From NCBI RefSeq assembly GCF_000733775.1, contig NZ_JPOE01000005.1:1178001-1242000 (forward strand): DNA of 64,000 nt, read 5' to 3'. The notes beneath the pieces were generated by a model. The model was not told the DNA's origin. It did not search any database and was given only the letters and a program-made list of their open reading frames with translations. This DNA comes from Thiomonas sp. FB-Cd. GTDB lineage: Bacteria > Pseudomonadota > Gammaproteobacteria > Burkholderiales > Burkholderiaceae_C. This document shows, in pieces, positions 55,843 to 64,000 of this stretch. A program made the position numbers and the translations under genes. The first letter of the stretch is position 1. Every line of letters begins with the position of its first letter.

Positions 55843-56775
55843 ATGCCTGTCATCTATGAGAAAACGCCTGCTGGCCGCCAAGTGCTCAGCACCCGTCAGC
55901 CTGAGCTCAGTCGAGCTTTGCGCAATCTCCTCTTGCTCATCGACGGGACCAAGAGCGATCAAGAATTGATGGCGTTGCTCAATAGCAACGACCTGAGCGC
56001 TGCTTCGTTTGGGCACTTGCAGCAATTGGGTTTCATTGCCCAGCGCGCAGAACTGAATGCCGCGCATTCGGTGAGTGGCGGCCTGCGCCAAACGGCGGCC
56101 GTGCCGGCCGAAGCGGCCGCACCGCAGGGCGCGCCGACGCGCCGGGCATCACCGTTTGCGCGCCTTGGGCAAGGCTTGCGCTCCGTGTTGCAGTCGCGGG
56201 AGGAGTCACCCCGGGAAATTTCGGCCGGTTTGGCCGAGGTCGTCAAGTGCGCCGCGGTCGCTGACGCCGACTTTTTCAGTTGGCTGGAAGGCCATATTGA
56301 GGAGTTGCTCGCCCGGCAGCAACAGTCCGTCACCCATGTCGTGCAGCGCATACCCGAGCTGCGCGCATCCATCGAAGCCCAGGATCGCGTGCAGCGACGC
56401 TCGCCTTCATCCCTGGATTTCGGAATGGCGCTGGCCCGGGTCATTGAATCCATCCTGGGTTACGGCCAGTACCTGCATGGCGAGGCCGTAGGCTTGGGTA
56501 TGTGGCTCACTGCCGCGATCGGGCAAGACCTCGGCGTGCAGTCGGAAGCGAGCGCTCAGCGCCTGCGCGCATTGCTGCATCGCTGCGCGTTGCCCACGCA
56601 GCCGCCTCAAGTCGCCGCGGGTCGCTGGCTCGATCTTCTGCCTGTTGACCGCGCGGGCTCCGGTGGGCAGATCCAGTTCGTGCTGCTCGAGGACATCGCG
56701 AAGCCCGTTGCGCGACTGGTCCCGCGCTCCGTCGTGGTCGAGGCGCTCGACCGTGCCGGGGCGCTGAACGGTTAG
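55843..56775 (+). CDS. unusual fusion: small N-terminal domain plus degenerate C-terminal half of 3-dehydroquinate synthase
   Basis: This 310-aa protein has three parts. Residues 1-72 (MPVIYEKTPAGRQVLSTRQP and ALRNLLLLIDGTKSDQELM) look like a winged-helix-like domain found at the start of several Burkholderiales regulatory proteins. Residues 73-125 are an Ala/Pro/Arg-rich linker. Residues ~126-305 match the C-terminal half of AroB: GLAEVVKCAAVADADFFSWL, HGEAVGLGMWLTAA near 211 and QIQFVLLEDIAKPV. The AroB metal ligand Glu and the Lys of GLAEVVK and the His of HGEAV are kept, but LNFGHTFGHAIE has become LDFGMALARVIE, so two active-site His are Met and Arg. The NAD-binding half is absent. It cannot be an ordinary dehydroquinate synthase. 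Confidence 0.7.
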   Translation: MPVIYEKTPAGRQVLSTRQPELSRALRNLLLLIDGTKSDQELMALLNSNDLSAASFGHLQQLGFIAQRAELNAAHSVSGGLRQTAAVPAEAAAPQGAPTRRASPFARLGQGLRSVLQSREESPREISAGLAEVVKCAAVADADFFSWLEGHIEELLARQQQSVTHVVQRIPELRASIEAQDRVQRRSPSSLDFGMALARVIESILGYGQYLHGEAVGLGMWLTAAIGQDLGVQSEASAQRLRALLHRCALPTQPPQVAAGRWLDLLPVDRAGSGGQIQFVLLEDIAKPVARLVPRSVVVEALDRAGALNG

Positions 56776-56985
56776 GCGACGCGTCAAGCGCGAGCGCGCG
56801 TGTCGAGTACCCATGAACTCGGTCTTGCGGTCCAATGGCCCTGCGCGTGCCATGCCCAAGCCGGGCGCAGGGCGTTCAGTGGGCGAAATTCAAGGATCCT
56901 TGTCCCCATGCAGCGCACGTTGCAGCCCGAACGCACGGAAGCGGCTCTCCCGGCGGTTTCCATCCCGTAACAGCGAACCATTGCC

Positions 56986-57387
56986 ATGTCAGCACTTCCC
57001 AATCCCCTGTCGCTCCTTGCCTATCCGACCGTTCAGGATGATGAGGCGGCGCAGCGCGTGTTTACCTCCGCAGCCGAGTTGTTCGGCGTGCTGGCCACTC
57101 CACTGCGACTGCGCATTCTGAATGCGATTTGCGACCGGGAGAAGGGGGTGAATGACATCGTCGATGCAGTGCATTCGACACAGCCCAACGTTTCCCAGCA
57201 TCTGAAGGTGCTGTACCTCGCGGGCATCGTCACCAAGCGCCGTCTGGGGAACCAGATTTATTACAAGGTGCAGAGCGAAAAGGCGATGCAGTTGTGCCGT
57301 ACGGTGTGCACCCAGATCGCGATCGAGCTGGCCGATCCCGATGCCATTGGCGACGTCAGCCGGCTGGCCTCGAAGCGTTCGGCGTGA
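56986..57387 (+). CDS. ArsR/SmtB-family regulator
   Basis: This 133-aa protein has a central ArsR winged helix-turn-helix: AELFGVLATPLRLRILNAIC, then DIVDAVHSTQPNVSQHLKVL and YLAGIVTKRRLGNQIYYKVQ. Cysteines in AICDREKG (about residue 50) and near the end (LCRTVCTQ) could sense metal or redox changes; the ELCVCDL metal box is not present. The N-terminal 30 residues are an extension. It lies between the AroB-like gene and the cNMP-binding gene, in the metH interval; targets may be metH or its neighbours, which I infer only from position. Confidence 0.85.
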   Translation: MSALPNPLSLLAYPTVQDDEAAQRVFTSAAELFGVLATPLRLRILNAICDREKGVNDIVDAVHSTQPNVSQHLKVLYLAGIVTKRRLGNQIYYKVQSEKAMQLCRTVCTQIAIELADPDAIGDVSRLASKRSA

Positions 57388-57568
57388 TCGGTCCGCGTGC
57401 CGGTGGCCGGAGCGTGCTCAGCCTTGAACGGGCGCGCCGTCCCAAAGGCGGCGTGTGCACCGGGCTATGGCCCGCCTCCTTCCAAAGCGCACGGCCAGGC
57501 GCCAGATCCCAGTGATTTGATTGCGACGTTGCCGAGGTCGGGCAACGCCCGGGCCGGTTGTGCTTGGC

Positions 57569-58165
57569 TCAGCGACGCCGAGCCTTGTTGCGCTTGAGAC
57601 CGCCAGCGAGTGTTGAAGCATCCAGCGTGGGATGCATCGCCGCGGTGACCTGCGACAGGGTCGACAATTTGCTTGAGGTGGCGCGAAGACGCTCGGCCAG
57701 CCTGGAGGCGATGCCCAGGGCGAGCTTGGCACCCACCAGCGGGAACTCATGCACCAAGCGCTCAAGGGCTTCACGGGTGAGCAGGGCGAGCACCGCGTCC
57801 GTGTAGGCCACGCAAGTGGCTGAACGGGGAGCGTCGTTGAGTATGCCCATCTCGCCGAGCAGCGCGCCGGGCTGCGCAATGGACACGACCAGACTGTCCG
57901 ATTGTTGGCTCGTGCTCTTTTCCACGCTGACTTCGCCATCAAGCAGCAGCATCATGCCATCGGTCTGGCTGGGATCGTCTTGCCGGATGAACACGATCCC
58001 GGCGGGCACAAACTGGATGTCCATGTATCCGGCCAGGATTCCGGCTTCCGCCTTGGACAGGCGCAACCAAGCGGGCATGTTCAGAAGCACCTCGACGATG
58101 CGGGGCGTCCAGTCGCGCAGGGCGGGGGAAGACAGACGGGGTCGGGCGCGCAGAAACAAGGACAT
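57569..58165 (-). CDS. cyclic-nucleotide-binding domain protein
   Basis: This 198-aa protein has a CAP-type effector domain: [31 protein letters not shown], and [19 protein letters not shown], the phosphate-binding cassette with Glu and Arg at the usual places, so it may bind cAMP or cGMP. No Crp-type helix-turn-helix follows; the C-terminal part ([19 protein letters not shown]) is a short helix and a basic tail ([11 protein letters not shown]). It is thus a single-domain sensor. I start at [11 protein letters not shown] (58165). It is divergent from the second metH gene, 177 bp away. Confidence 0.82.
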   Translation of the reverse strand: MSLFLRARPRLSSPALRDWTPRIVEVLLNMPAWLRLSKAEAGILAGYMDIQFVPAGIVFIRQDDPSQTDGMMLLLDGEVSVEKSTSQQSDSLVVSIAQPGALLGEMGILNDAPRSATCVAYTDAVLALLTREALERLVHEFPLVGAKLALGIASRLAERLRATSSKLSTLSQVTAAMHPTLDASTLAGGLKRNKARRR

Positions 58166-58342
58166 GGGGTGGTGCCTAAAATGCTGGAGGCCATGCATGG
58201 TGGCGATGGTCCGCATTCTCGCATCAGGAAAGCGGTCCACCTCGAGTCGAAGCCAAGCACAGCCGACGGGGCGCTGCGCCTCGCCTGTGCGGCCAGTCGC
58301 GTATGTTGTGATCGAGCCGCCTTGCACACTCTAACTCCATCC

Positions 58343-61099
58343 ATGAACACGCCCACCAACCCCGCCCTCTCAATGCCTGGCCAGGAGACTTTGCCGCCTC
58401 CCCTCATGTTGGCGGGCCTCGAGCCTTTGGCGGTCGGGCCCGGCTCGCTGTTTGTCAACATTGGCGAGCGCACCAATGTCACCGGGTCCAAGGCGTTCGC
58501 GCGCATGATTCTCGCTGGCGAATTCGATCGGGCTTTGGCCGTGGCGCGGCAGCAAGTGGAGAACGGCGCCCAGATCGTCGACGTCAATATGGACGAAGCC
58601 ATGCTCGACAGCAAGGCAGCCATGGTGCGATTTCTCAACCTGATGGCAGCCGAGCCTGACATCGCACGCGTGCCGGTGATGATCGACAGCTCGAAGTGGG
58701 ACGTGATCGAAGCCGGCCTGCGGTGCGTGCAGGGCAAGGCGATCGTCAACTCCATCTCGATGAAGGAGGGCGAGGCCGAGTTTCGCCGCCAGGCGCGGCT
58801 TGTGCGGCGCTACGGGGCGGCAGCGGTGGTGATGGCCTTCGACGAGCAGGGCCAGGCCGACACGTACGAACGCAAAATTCAAATATGCGAACGCGCCTAT
58901 CGCATTTTGGTCGATGAAGTGGGTTTCCCACCCGAGGACATCATTTTCGATCCAAACATCTTCGCCATCGCGACCGGGATCGAGGAGCACAACCACTACG
59001 CCGTGGACTTCATCGAGGCCGTGCGCTGGATCAAGGCGCATTTGCCTGGCGCCAAGGTCTCGGGCGGAGTCTCCAACGTGAGCTTCTCGTTTCGTGGCAA
59101 CGACGCGGTGCGCGAGGCCATTCATACCGTGTTTCTCTTCCACGCCATCCGGGCCGGCATGGATATGGGCATCGTCAACGCCGGCCAAATGGGTGTGTAC
59201 GACGAGATCGAACCGGCTCTTCGCGAGGCTGTGGAAGACGTGGTGCTTGACCGCCGGCCGGACGCAGGCGAGCGGTTGGTCGAAATGGCTGAGCGCGTGA
59301 AGGGGACCGTGCGCGACGAGGGAACGCGCAATGCCTGGCGCGCGCAGGCCGTGGAGCAGCGCCTAAGCCACGCGCTGGTGCATGGCATCACCGACTTCAT
59401 CACCGAGGATACCGAGGAGCTGCGGGCACGCTTTGCGGCCGAGGGCAAGCGCCCGCTGGCAGTCATCGAAGGCCCGCTGATGGACGGGATGAACATCGTG
59501 GGCGACCTGTTCGGCCAAGGCAAGATGTTCCTTCCGCAAGTGGTCAAGAGCGCGCGGGTGATGAAGCAGGCGGTGGCCCACCTTTTGCCCTTCATCGAGG
59601 AGGAGAAGCGCCTGCTCGAGGCTGCGGGGGGCGACGTCAAACCGCGCGGCAAGATCGTCATCGCCACCGTGAAGGGCGATGTGCACGACATCGGAAAAAA
59701 TATCGTGACGGTTGTGCTTCAGTGCAACAACTTTGACGTCGTCAACATGGGCGTCATGGTTCCCTGCCAGGAGATCCTTGCGCGCGCCAAGGTCGAAGGT
59801 GCGGATGTGGTGGGCCTGTCGGGCCTCATTACGCCAAGCCTGGAGGAAATGCAGTTCGTTGCCACCGAGATGCAGCGCGACGACTATTTCCGCGTGAAGA
59901 AGATTCCTCTGCTCATCGGTGGCGCCACGACGAGCAGGGTGCACACTGCCGTCAAGATCGCACCGCATTATGAGGGCCCTGTGGTCTATGTGCCCGATGC
60001 GTCGCGCAGCGTCGGCATCGCGCAAAGCCTTTTATCGGAGCAGTCGGAGACCTTTGTCGCGCAGGTCCGCGCTGACTACGACCGCATTCGCGCGCAGCAT
60101 GCAGGAAAGAAGCAGACGGCGATGATCACGCTGCAAGAGGCGCGTGCCAACAAGCTTGTGCTGAACTGGCCTGAGGCGGTCGCGCCCGAGCCCAAATTCA
60201 TTGGCCGGCGTGTGTTCCGAAACATCGACTTGGCCGAAGCCGCGCGCTTTATCGACTGGGGGCCGTTCTTCCAGACCTGGGATCTGGCCGGACCCTTTCC
60301 TGCCATACTCAGCGATGCCATCGTTGGCGAGCAAGCCCGCCAGGTCTACGCAGATGCGCAGGCCATGCTGAAAAAAATCATCGACGGGCGCTGGCTTCAG
60401 GCGCAGGCAGCGATCGGCCTTTGGCCGGCGAACACCGTGGACGACGACGATATCGAGGTCTACACGGATGCCACGCGCAGCGAGGTGTTGATGACCTGGT
60501 GGGGCTTGCGGCAGCAAACCGAACGCCCGGTGGTGGACGGGGTACGCAGGCCCAATCTCGCGCTGGCTGATTTCATCGCCCCCAAGGGCTCTGCGCCAGA
60601 CCACATCGGCCTGTTCGCGGTCACTGCGGGCCTGGGTGTGGACGCACGCGTTCAGGCCTACATGGCCGCGCACGACGACTACAACGCAATCATGCTCAAG
60701 GCCATGGCTGACCGCTTGGCCGAAGCGCTGGCGGAGTGGATGCACCTGCGCGTGCGCACGGATTTTTGGGGGTACGCCTCCTCCGAGCATTTGAGCCTGG
60801 AGCAACTCATCGCCGAGCAATATGTCGGAATCCGACCCGCGCCAGGCTACCCGGCCTGCCCCGAGCACTCGGTGAAGGCCGACATGTTTCGCGTGCTTGG
60901 CGCCGGCGACATCGGCATGTCGCTGACCGAAAGCTGGGCCATGCTGCCGGCGGCGAGCGTCAGCGGATTCTTCCTGGCACACCCGCAGGCCCGCTACTTC
61001 CACGTCGGCCCGATCGATGATGATCAGGCGGCCGACTGGGAGCGTCGCAGCGGGCGCAAGCTCCAGGCCGTGCAGCGAGCGTTTGACAGGCTGGTGTGA
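58343..61099 (+). CDS. metH: methionine synthase, folate/cobalamin/activation chain (MetH C-terminal part)
   Basis: This 918-aa protein has the other three MetH modules. The pterin-binding domain (about 30-290) shows [31 protein letters not shown] and [15 protein letters not shown]. The cobalamin cap and binding module has the cofactor loop [11 protein letters not shown] near 449 with the axial histidine, and [12 protein letters not shown]. The AdoMet activation domain (about 590-918) has [14 protein letters not shown] and [17 protein letters not shown]. Together with the 351-aa chain at 54643 it gives a complete enzyme that remethylates homocysteine with 5-methyl-THF. Start [10 protein letters not shown] at 58343. 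Confidence 0.95.
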   Translation: MNTPTNPALSMPGQETLPPPLMLAGLEPLAVGPGSLFVNIGERTNVTGSKAFARMILAGEFDRALAVARQQVENGAQIVDVNMDEAMLDSKAAMVRFLNLMAAEPDIARVPVMIDSSKWDVIEAGLRCVQGKAIVNSISMKEGEAEFRRQARLVRRYGAAAVVMAFDEQGQADTYERKIQICERAYRILVDEVGFPPEDIIFDPNIFAIATGIEEHNHYAVDFIEAVRWIKAHLPGAKVSGGVSNVSFSFRGNDAVREAIHTVFLFHAIRAGMDMGIVNAGQMGVYDEIEPALREAVEDVVLDRRPDAGERLVEMAERVKGTVRDEGTRNAWRAQAVEQRLSHALVHGITDFITEDTEELRARFAAEGKRPLAVIEGPLMDGMNIVGDLFGQGKMFLPQVVKSARVMKQAVAHLLPFIEEEKRLLEAAGGDVKPRGKIVIATVKGDVHDIGKNIVTVVLQCNNFDVVNMGVMVPCQEILARAKVEGADVVGLSGLITPSLEEMQFVATEMQRDDYFRVKKIPLLIGGATTSRVHTAVKIAPHYEGPVVYVPDASRSVGIAQSLLSEQSETFVAQVRADYDRIRAQHAGKKQTAMITLQEARANKLVLNWPEAVAPEPKFIGRRVFRNIDLAEAARFIDWGPFFQTWDLAGPFPAILSDAIVGEQARQVYADAQAMLKKIIDGRWLQAQAAIGLWPANTVDDDDIEVYTDATRSEVLMTWWGLRQQTERPVVDGVRRPNLALADFIAPKGSAPDHIGLFAVTAGLGVDARVQAYMAAHDDYNAIMLKAMADRLAEALAEWMHLRVRTDFWGYASSEHLSLEQLIAEQYVGIRPAPGYPACPEHSVKADMFRVLGAGDIGMSLTESWAMLPAASVSGFFLAHPQARYFHVGPIDDDQAADWERRSGRKLQAVQRAFDRLV

Positions 61100-61156
61100 A
61101 GGGCGCTGGCGCCGACCGCTGGGCGATGGGCGATTCTGAACCCTAGGCCCAGGCGC

Positions 61157-61184
61157 GTGAGGCCGGTGCGGTGCCGGCCCTCAC
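61157..61184. terminator. hairpin between convergent metH and RND genes
   Basis: GTGAGGCCGG and CCGGCCCTCAC pair with one bulge in the 103-bp gap between the two convergent genes. A T-run is lacking, so this is a possible terminator only. Confidence 0.4.
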
Positions 61185-61202
61185 GCACACGGCAGCGATC
61201 GA

Positions 61203-64000
61203 TCAGCCGCCGTGCGACGCTGCCTGCTGCGCAGCGGCCGCTGCAGCTTCATCGTCGCGCAACTTCTGCGCACGGGCTTCGTGACTGTGATCGGCGCCCA
61301 GCATCATGTACATCGCCGGGACCATGAACAGCGTAAACAGGGTGCCAATGGACAGGCCTGTGGCGATCACCAATCCCATGTCGAAGCGGCTCACGGCGCC
61401 AGCGCCGCTCGCGGTGATGAGTGGCATCACGCCGAAAACCATGGCGGCGGTTGTCATGAGAATCGGGCGCAAGCGCATGCCGGCAGCATGCTCGATGGCC
61501 TCGCGCTTGCTTCGGCCCTCGCGCTGCAGATTGTTGGCGAACTCCACGATCAGGATGCCATGCTTGGATATGAGGCCGATGAGGGTGACCAACCCCACCT
61601 CCGTGTAGATGTTGAGCGTGGCTTGGCCGACACCGATGTTGATGAACAGCAGCGCTCCGGAAATGGCCATCGGGACCGACACCAGGATGATGATGGGGTC
61701 ACGGAAACTCTCGAACTGTGCAGCGAGAGCCAGGAAGATGATGATGATGGCGAAGGCGAAAGTCAGCAGCAGGCCGCCCGATTCCTGCACGAACTGGCGT
61801 GAGGGCCCCGCGTAGTCAAAGCTGTAACCTTCGGGGAGGGTGCGCTGCGCCAGCTGCTTGAGGTCATCAAGCGCCTGGCCTTGGGCGACGAAGGGCATGG
61901 CGACGCCCTGGATGGTGGCTGAATTGGCCTGTTGAAAGTGATTGATGGTTTCAGGCTGAACCCGGGTCTTGAGGTGGACCACGGTGGACAGGGGCACCAT
62001 GGCGCCGCTTGCCGTGCGCAGGTAGTAGTTCTTGAGCTGATCGGGGTTGAGCCTGAAGCGTTGCTCAACTTGCGGGATCACCTTGTAGGCGCGGCCGTCC
62101 AGCTCGAAAAAGTTGACGTACCCGCCACCGAGCATGGCGGAAAGGGCGCTGCCAATTGATTGCATGCTCAGGCCGAGCTGCGCGGCCATATTGCGGTCGA
62201 TTTCGATGCTGGTTTGAGGCAGGTCGATGCGAAGGTCAGACTGCAGGAACATGAAATTTCCCGTCTTCTGCGCATCCTGCAGAAATTTTTGCGACACCTG
62301 GTAAAGCTTGCTGAAAGGCTCGGTCGTGGTAATCACAAACTGAATCGGCAGCCCGCGCGCACCCGGCAAAGAGGGCGGCTGGAAGACCGCGAGTTGGGAG
62401 CCGGCAATGTGATTCAGCTTCTGCTGCAAAACCGGCTGGAGCTGGGTGGCGGTTTGGGTCCGCTGATCCCATGGCTTCAACACCATGCCGCCAATGACCT
62501 GTGTGGGCGTATTGAGCTGGAAGACGTGGTCGGTTTCCGGGAAGGTCTTGTAGGCCTGGTAAACCTGGTTGGCGTAGAGCTGGCGCTGGTTGAGGGTCGC
62601 CGTCGGATTGTTGAAGGCAATGGAGATGAGCACGCCCTGGTCTTCCTGCGGCGCCAGCTCCGATTTCGAGGTGGAGTACAGGTAATAGATCGAGCCCAGG
62701 ATGAGAATGGCCAGCACGGCTGTTACCGGCAGGAAGTCCAGTGAGCCGTGCAATGTGCGCTCGTAGCGTTTGTGCAGGCGGTCAAAGCTGCGGTCAAGGA
62801 AGAGCACCAGCCGGTCCTGCCAGCTGTGGCTTTGGGGGTTCGCAGCCTTGAGCAGGTGCGAGCACAGCATGGGCGTAAGCGTGAGCGCGATGACGGCGGA
62901 AATGATCACCGTGCCGACAAGCGTGAAGGCGAACTCGGTGAACAGCGCTCCCGTCAGCCCGCCCATGAAGCCAATGGGCACGTACACCGCAACCAGCACG
63001 ATGGCCATCGCGATGATGGGATTCGCCAGCTCGCGCGCCGCACGCACGGCGGCATCCCTGCGCGACATGCCCTCTTCCAGGTGCCGGCTGATGTTCTCCA
63101 CGACGATGATGGCGTCGTCGACCACCAGTCCAATGGCCAGCACAATGGCCAGGAGGGTCAGCAGGTTGATGGAGTAGCCCAGCGCGAGCATCACCGTGAA
63201 GGTCCCGATGATGGAAAGCGGTATGGCGACGAGCGGAATGATGACCGAGCGCAGCGAGCCGAGGAAGACGAACACCACCGCGCTCACGATGAGAACGGCT
63301 TCAAACAGGGTTTTGATGACCTCGTCGATGGAGGCGTTGACGAACTTGGTCGAGTCGTAGACGATCGCGCCATTCAGGCCCGCGGGCAGTTGCGACTGGA
63401 TGTCGGGGAAGGCCTTGTGCACGCGCGCGATGACGTCGAGGAGGTTCGCGCCAGGAGCCACTTGGATGCCCACATACACCGAGGTCTTGCCGTCAAAGGC
63501 GACCGAGGTGTCATAGTCGTCCGAACCCAGTGTGACGTTGGCCACATCGTCCAGCCGCACGACCTGTCCATTCGAGGACTTGACCACCATCTTCTTGAAG
63601 CCGTCCAAAGACTTCAAGTCCGTGTTCGCCGACAGATTGACCTGCACCATCTGGCCTTTGGTGCTGCCGGTGGAGGCCAGGTAGTTATTGGCTGCCAGCG
63701 CGCTGTAGACATCGGCCGCCGTAAGCCCGTACGCGGCAAGCTTCTCCGGGTCCAGCCAGGCGCGAAGCGCAAAATTCTTCGCGCCGATGATCTCGGCCGT
63801 CTGAACGCCATTGATCGACTGCAGCTTGGGTTGCACCGCGCGGATCAGATAGTCCGTGATCTGGTTGGGCTTCAGGACGTTGCTGTAGAAGCCGATGTAC
63901 ATCGCATCGATCGTCTGGCCGATGCTCACCGATAGCACCGGCTTTTCCGACTGCGGCGGCAACTGGTTGAGAACCGAGTTCACCTTGGTGTTGATTTCGG
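61203..64000 (-). CDS. RND-family efflux pump inner-membrane subunit (5' end beyond the window)
   Basis: This partial protein (over 930 aa visible) is an AcrB/MexB-like resistance-nodulation-division permease driven by protons. It has VVDDAIIVVENISRHLEEG in TM4, with the Asp pair needed for proton transfer, PMLCSHLLKA, and LISKHGILIVEFANNLQREG in TM10. Two periplasmic porter/docking halves are seen. The frame stays open through 64000, so the true start lies outside; about 100 N-terminal residues are missing. A C-terminal Ala/Gln-rich tail ends the protein. Members of this type export drugs, dyes or solvents; the substrate is unknown. The membrane-fusion and outer-membrane partners probably lie to the right. 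Confidence 0.93.
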   Translation of the reverse strand, partial: EINTKVNSVLNQLPPQSEKPVLSVSIGQTIDAMYIGFYSNVLKPNQITDYLIRAVQPKLQSINGVQTAEIIGAKNFALRAWLDPEKLAAYGLTAADVYSALAANNYLASTGSTKGQMVQVNLSANTDLKSLDGFKKMVVKSSNGQVVRLDDVANVTLGSDDYDTSVAFDGKTSVYVGIQVAPGANLLDVIARVHKAFPDIQSQLPAGLNGAIVYDSTKFVNASIDEVIKTLFEAVLIVSAVVFVFLGSLRSVIIPLVAIPLSIIGTFTVMLALGYSINLLTLLAIVLAIGLVVDDAIIVVENISRHLEEGMSRRDAAVRAARELANPIIAMAIVLVAVYVPIGFMGGLTGALFTEFAFTLVGTVIISAVIALTLTPMLCSHLLKAANPQSHSWQDRLVLFLDRSFDRLHKRYERTLHGSLDFLPVTAVLAILILGSIYYLYSTSKSELAPQEDQGVLISIAFNNPTATLNQRQLYANQVYQAYKTFPETDHVFQLNTPTQVIGGMVLKPWDQRTQTATQLQPVLQQKLNHIAGSQLAVFQPPSLPGARGLPIQFVITTTEPFSKLYQVSQKFLQDAQKTGNFMFLQSDLRIDLPQTSIEIDRNMAAQLGLSMQSIGSALSAMLGGGYVNFFELDGRAYKVIPQVEQRFRLNPDQLKNYYLRTASGAMVPLSTVVHLKTRVQPETINHFQQANSATIQGVAMPFVAQGQALDDLKQLAQRTLPEGYSFDYAGPSRQFVQESGGLLLTFAFAIIIIFLALAAQFESFRDPIIILVSVPMAISGALLFINIGVGQATLNIYTEVGLVTLIGLISKHGILIVEFANNLQREGRSKREAIEHAAGMRLRPILMTTAAMVFGVMPLITASGAGAVSRFDMGLVIATGLSIGTLFTLFMVPAMYMMLGADHSHEARAQKLRDDEAAAAAAQQAASHGG

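Noticed and set aside
62748..63935. Long His/Asp-rich plus-strand ORF opposite the RND gene
   Set aside because: Antisense shadow of a conserved membrane transporter; low-complexity composition.

Overview
This window is a GC-rich piece of a betaproteobacterial chromosome, most likely from the order Burkholderiales. It spans the replication origin and the parABS partition locus. The order is supported by a DUF3567 protein, a PhaM-type polyhydroxybutyrate granule protein, a methionine synthase encoded in two pieces, the dnaA-dnaN-gyrB / rpmH-rnpA-yidD-yidC-mnmE arrangement, and parS sites of the TGTTCCACGTGGAACA type. I cannot name the genus from sequence alone.

Layout. (1) 1-12.6 kb is an accessory, scrambled region: a degenerate and two complete IS200/IS605-type tnpB genes, an IS21 istB remnant, a complete IS1595-family element with an 8-bp target duplication, a TetR/VOC gene pair, a GDSL hydrolase, hflX, and the wreck of a defence island (MNT nucleotidyltransferase and truncated HEPN gene, meeting tail-to-tail a truncated P-loop ATPase and truncated DUF4007 gene). 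(2) 12.6-23.1 kb is the origin: gyrB, dnaN and dnaA run leftwards; rpmH, rnpA, yidD, yidC, mnmE and a lone tatA run rightwards; the presumed oriC is 17979-18446. (3) 23.2-33.2 kb holds ordinary housekeeping and transport genes: a D-2-hydroxyacid dehydrogenase, CoxG-like protein, CPA2 antiporter, ArsR regulator, MFS transporter, DUF3567, DUF3108, PhaM and a FIST sensor gene carrying a frameshift. (4) 33.3-38.9 kb is the mnmG-rsmG-parA-hydrolase-parB operon plus two parS sites. (5) 39.2-45.4 kb holds a TSUP exporter behind a structured leader, a MarC protein, an AAA ATPase, a third tnpB element and kup. (6) 45.6-64 kb holds hemN, a HIT protein, an ECF sigma/anti-sigma pair with a Tat-exported ferritin-like protein, a large FAD/Fe-S oxidoreductase split by a frameshift, the two metH genes separated by three unrelated genes, and an RND efflux pump cut by the window end.

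The origin and partition genes work together: DnaA acts at oriC, DnaN and GyrB support fork progress, and ParA/ParB act on parS to segregate the origin. RnpA, YidD and YidC link RNA processing and membrane insertion, while MnmE and MnmG jointly modify tRNA wobble uridines. The two MetH chains together should make one cobalamin-dependent methionine synthase.

The most unusual items are: a protein between the metH genes that joins a small N-terminal domain to the C-terminal half of 3-dehydroquinate synthase with two active-site histidines replaced; the double deletion scar in the defence island; a structured RNA with an intrinsic terminator ahead of the TSUP gene; perfect 34- and 40-bp palindromes around the parS cores; and two genes each broken by one apparently missing base in a homopolymer.
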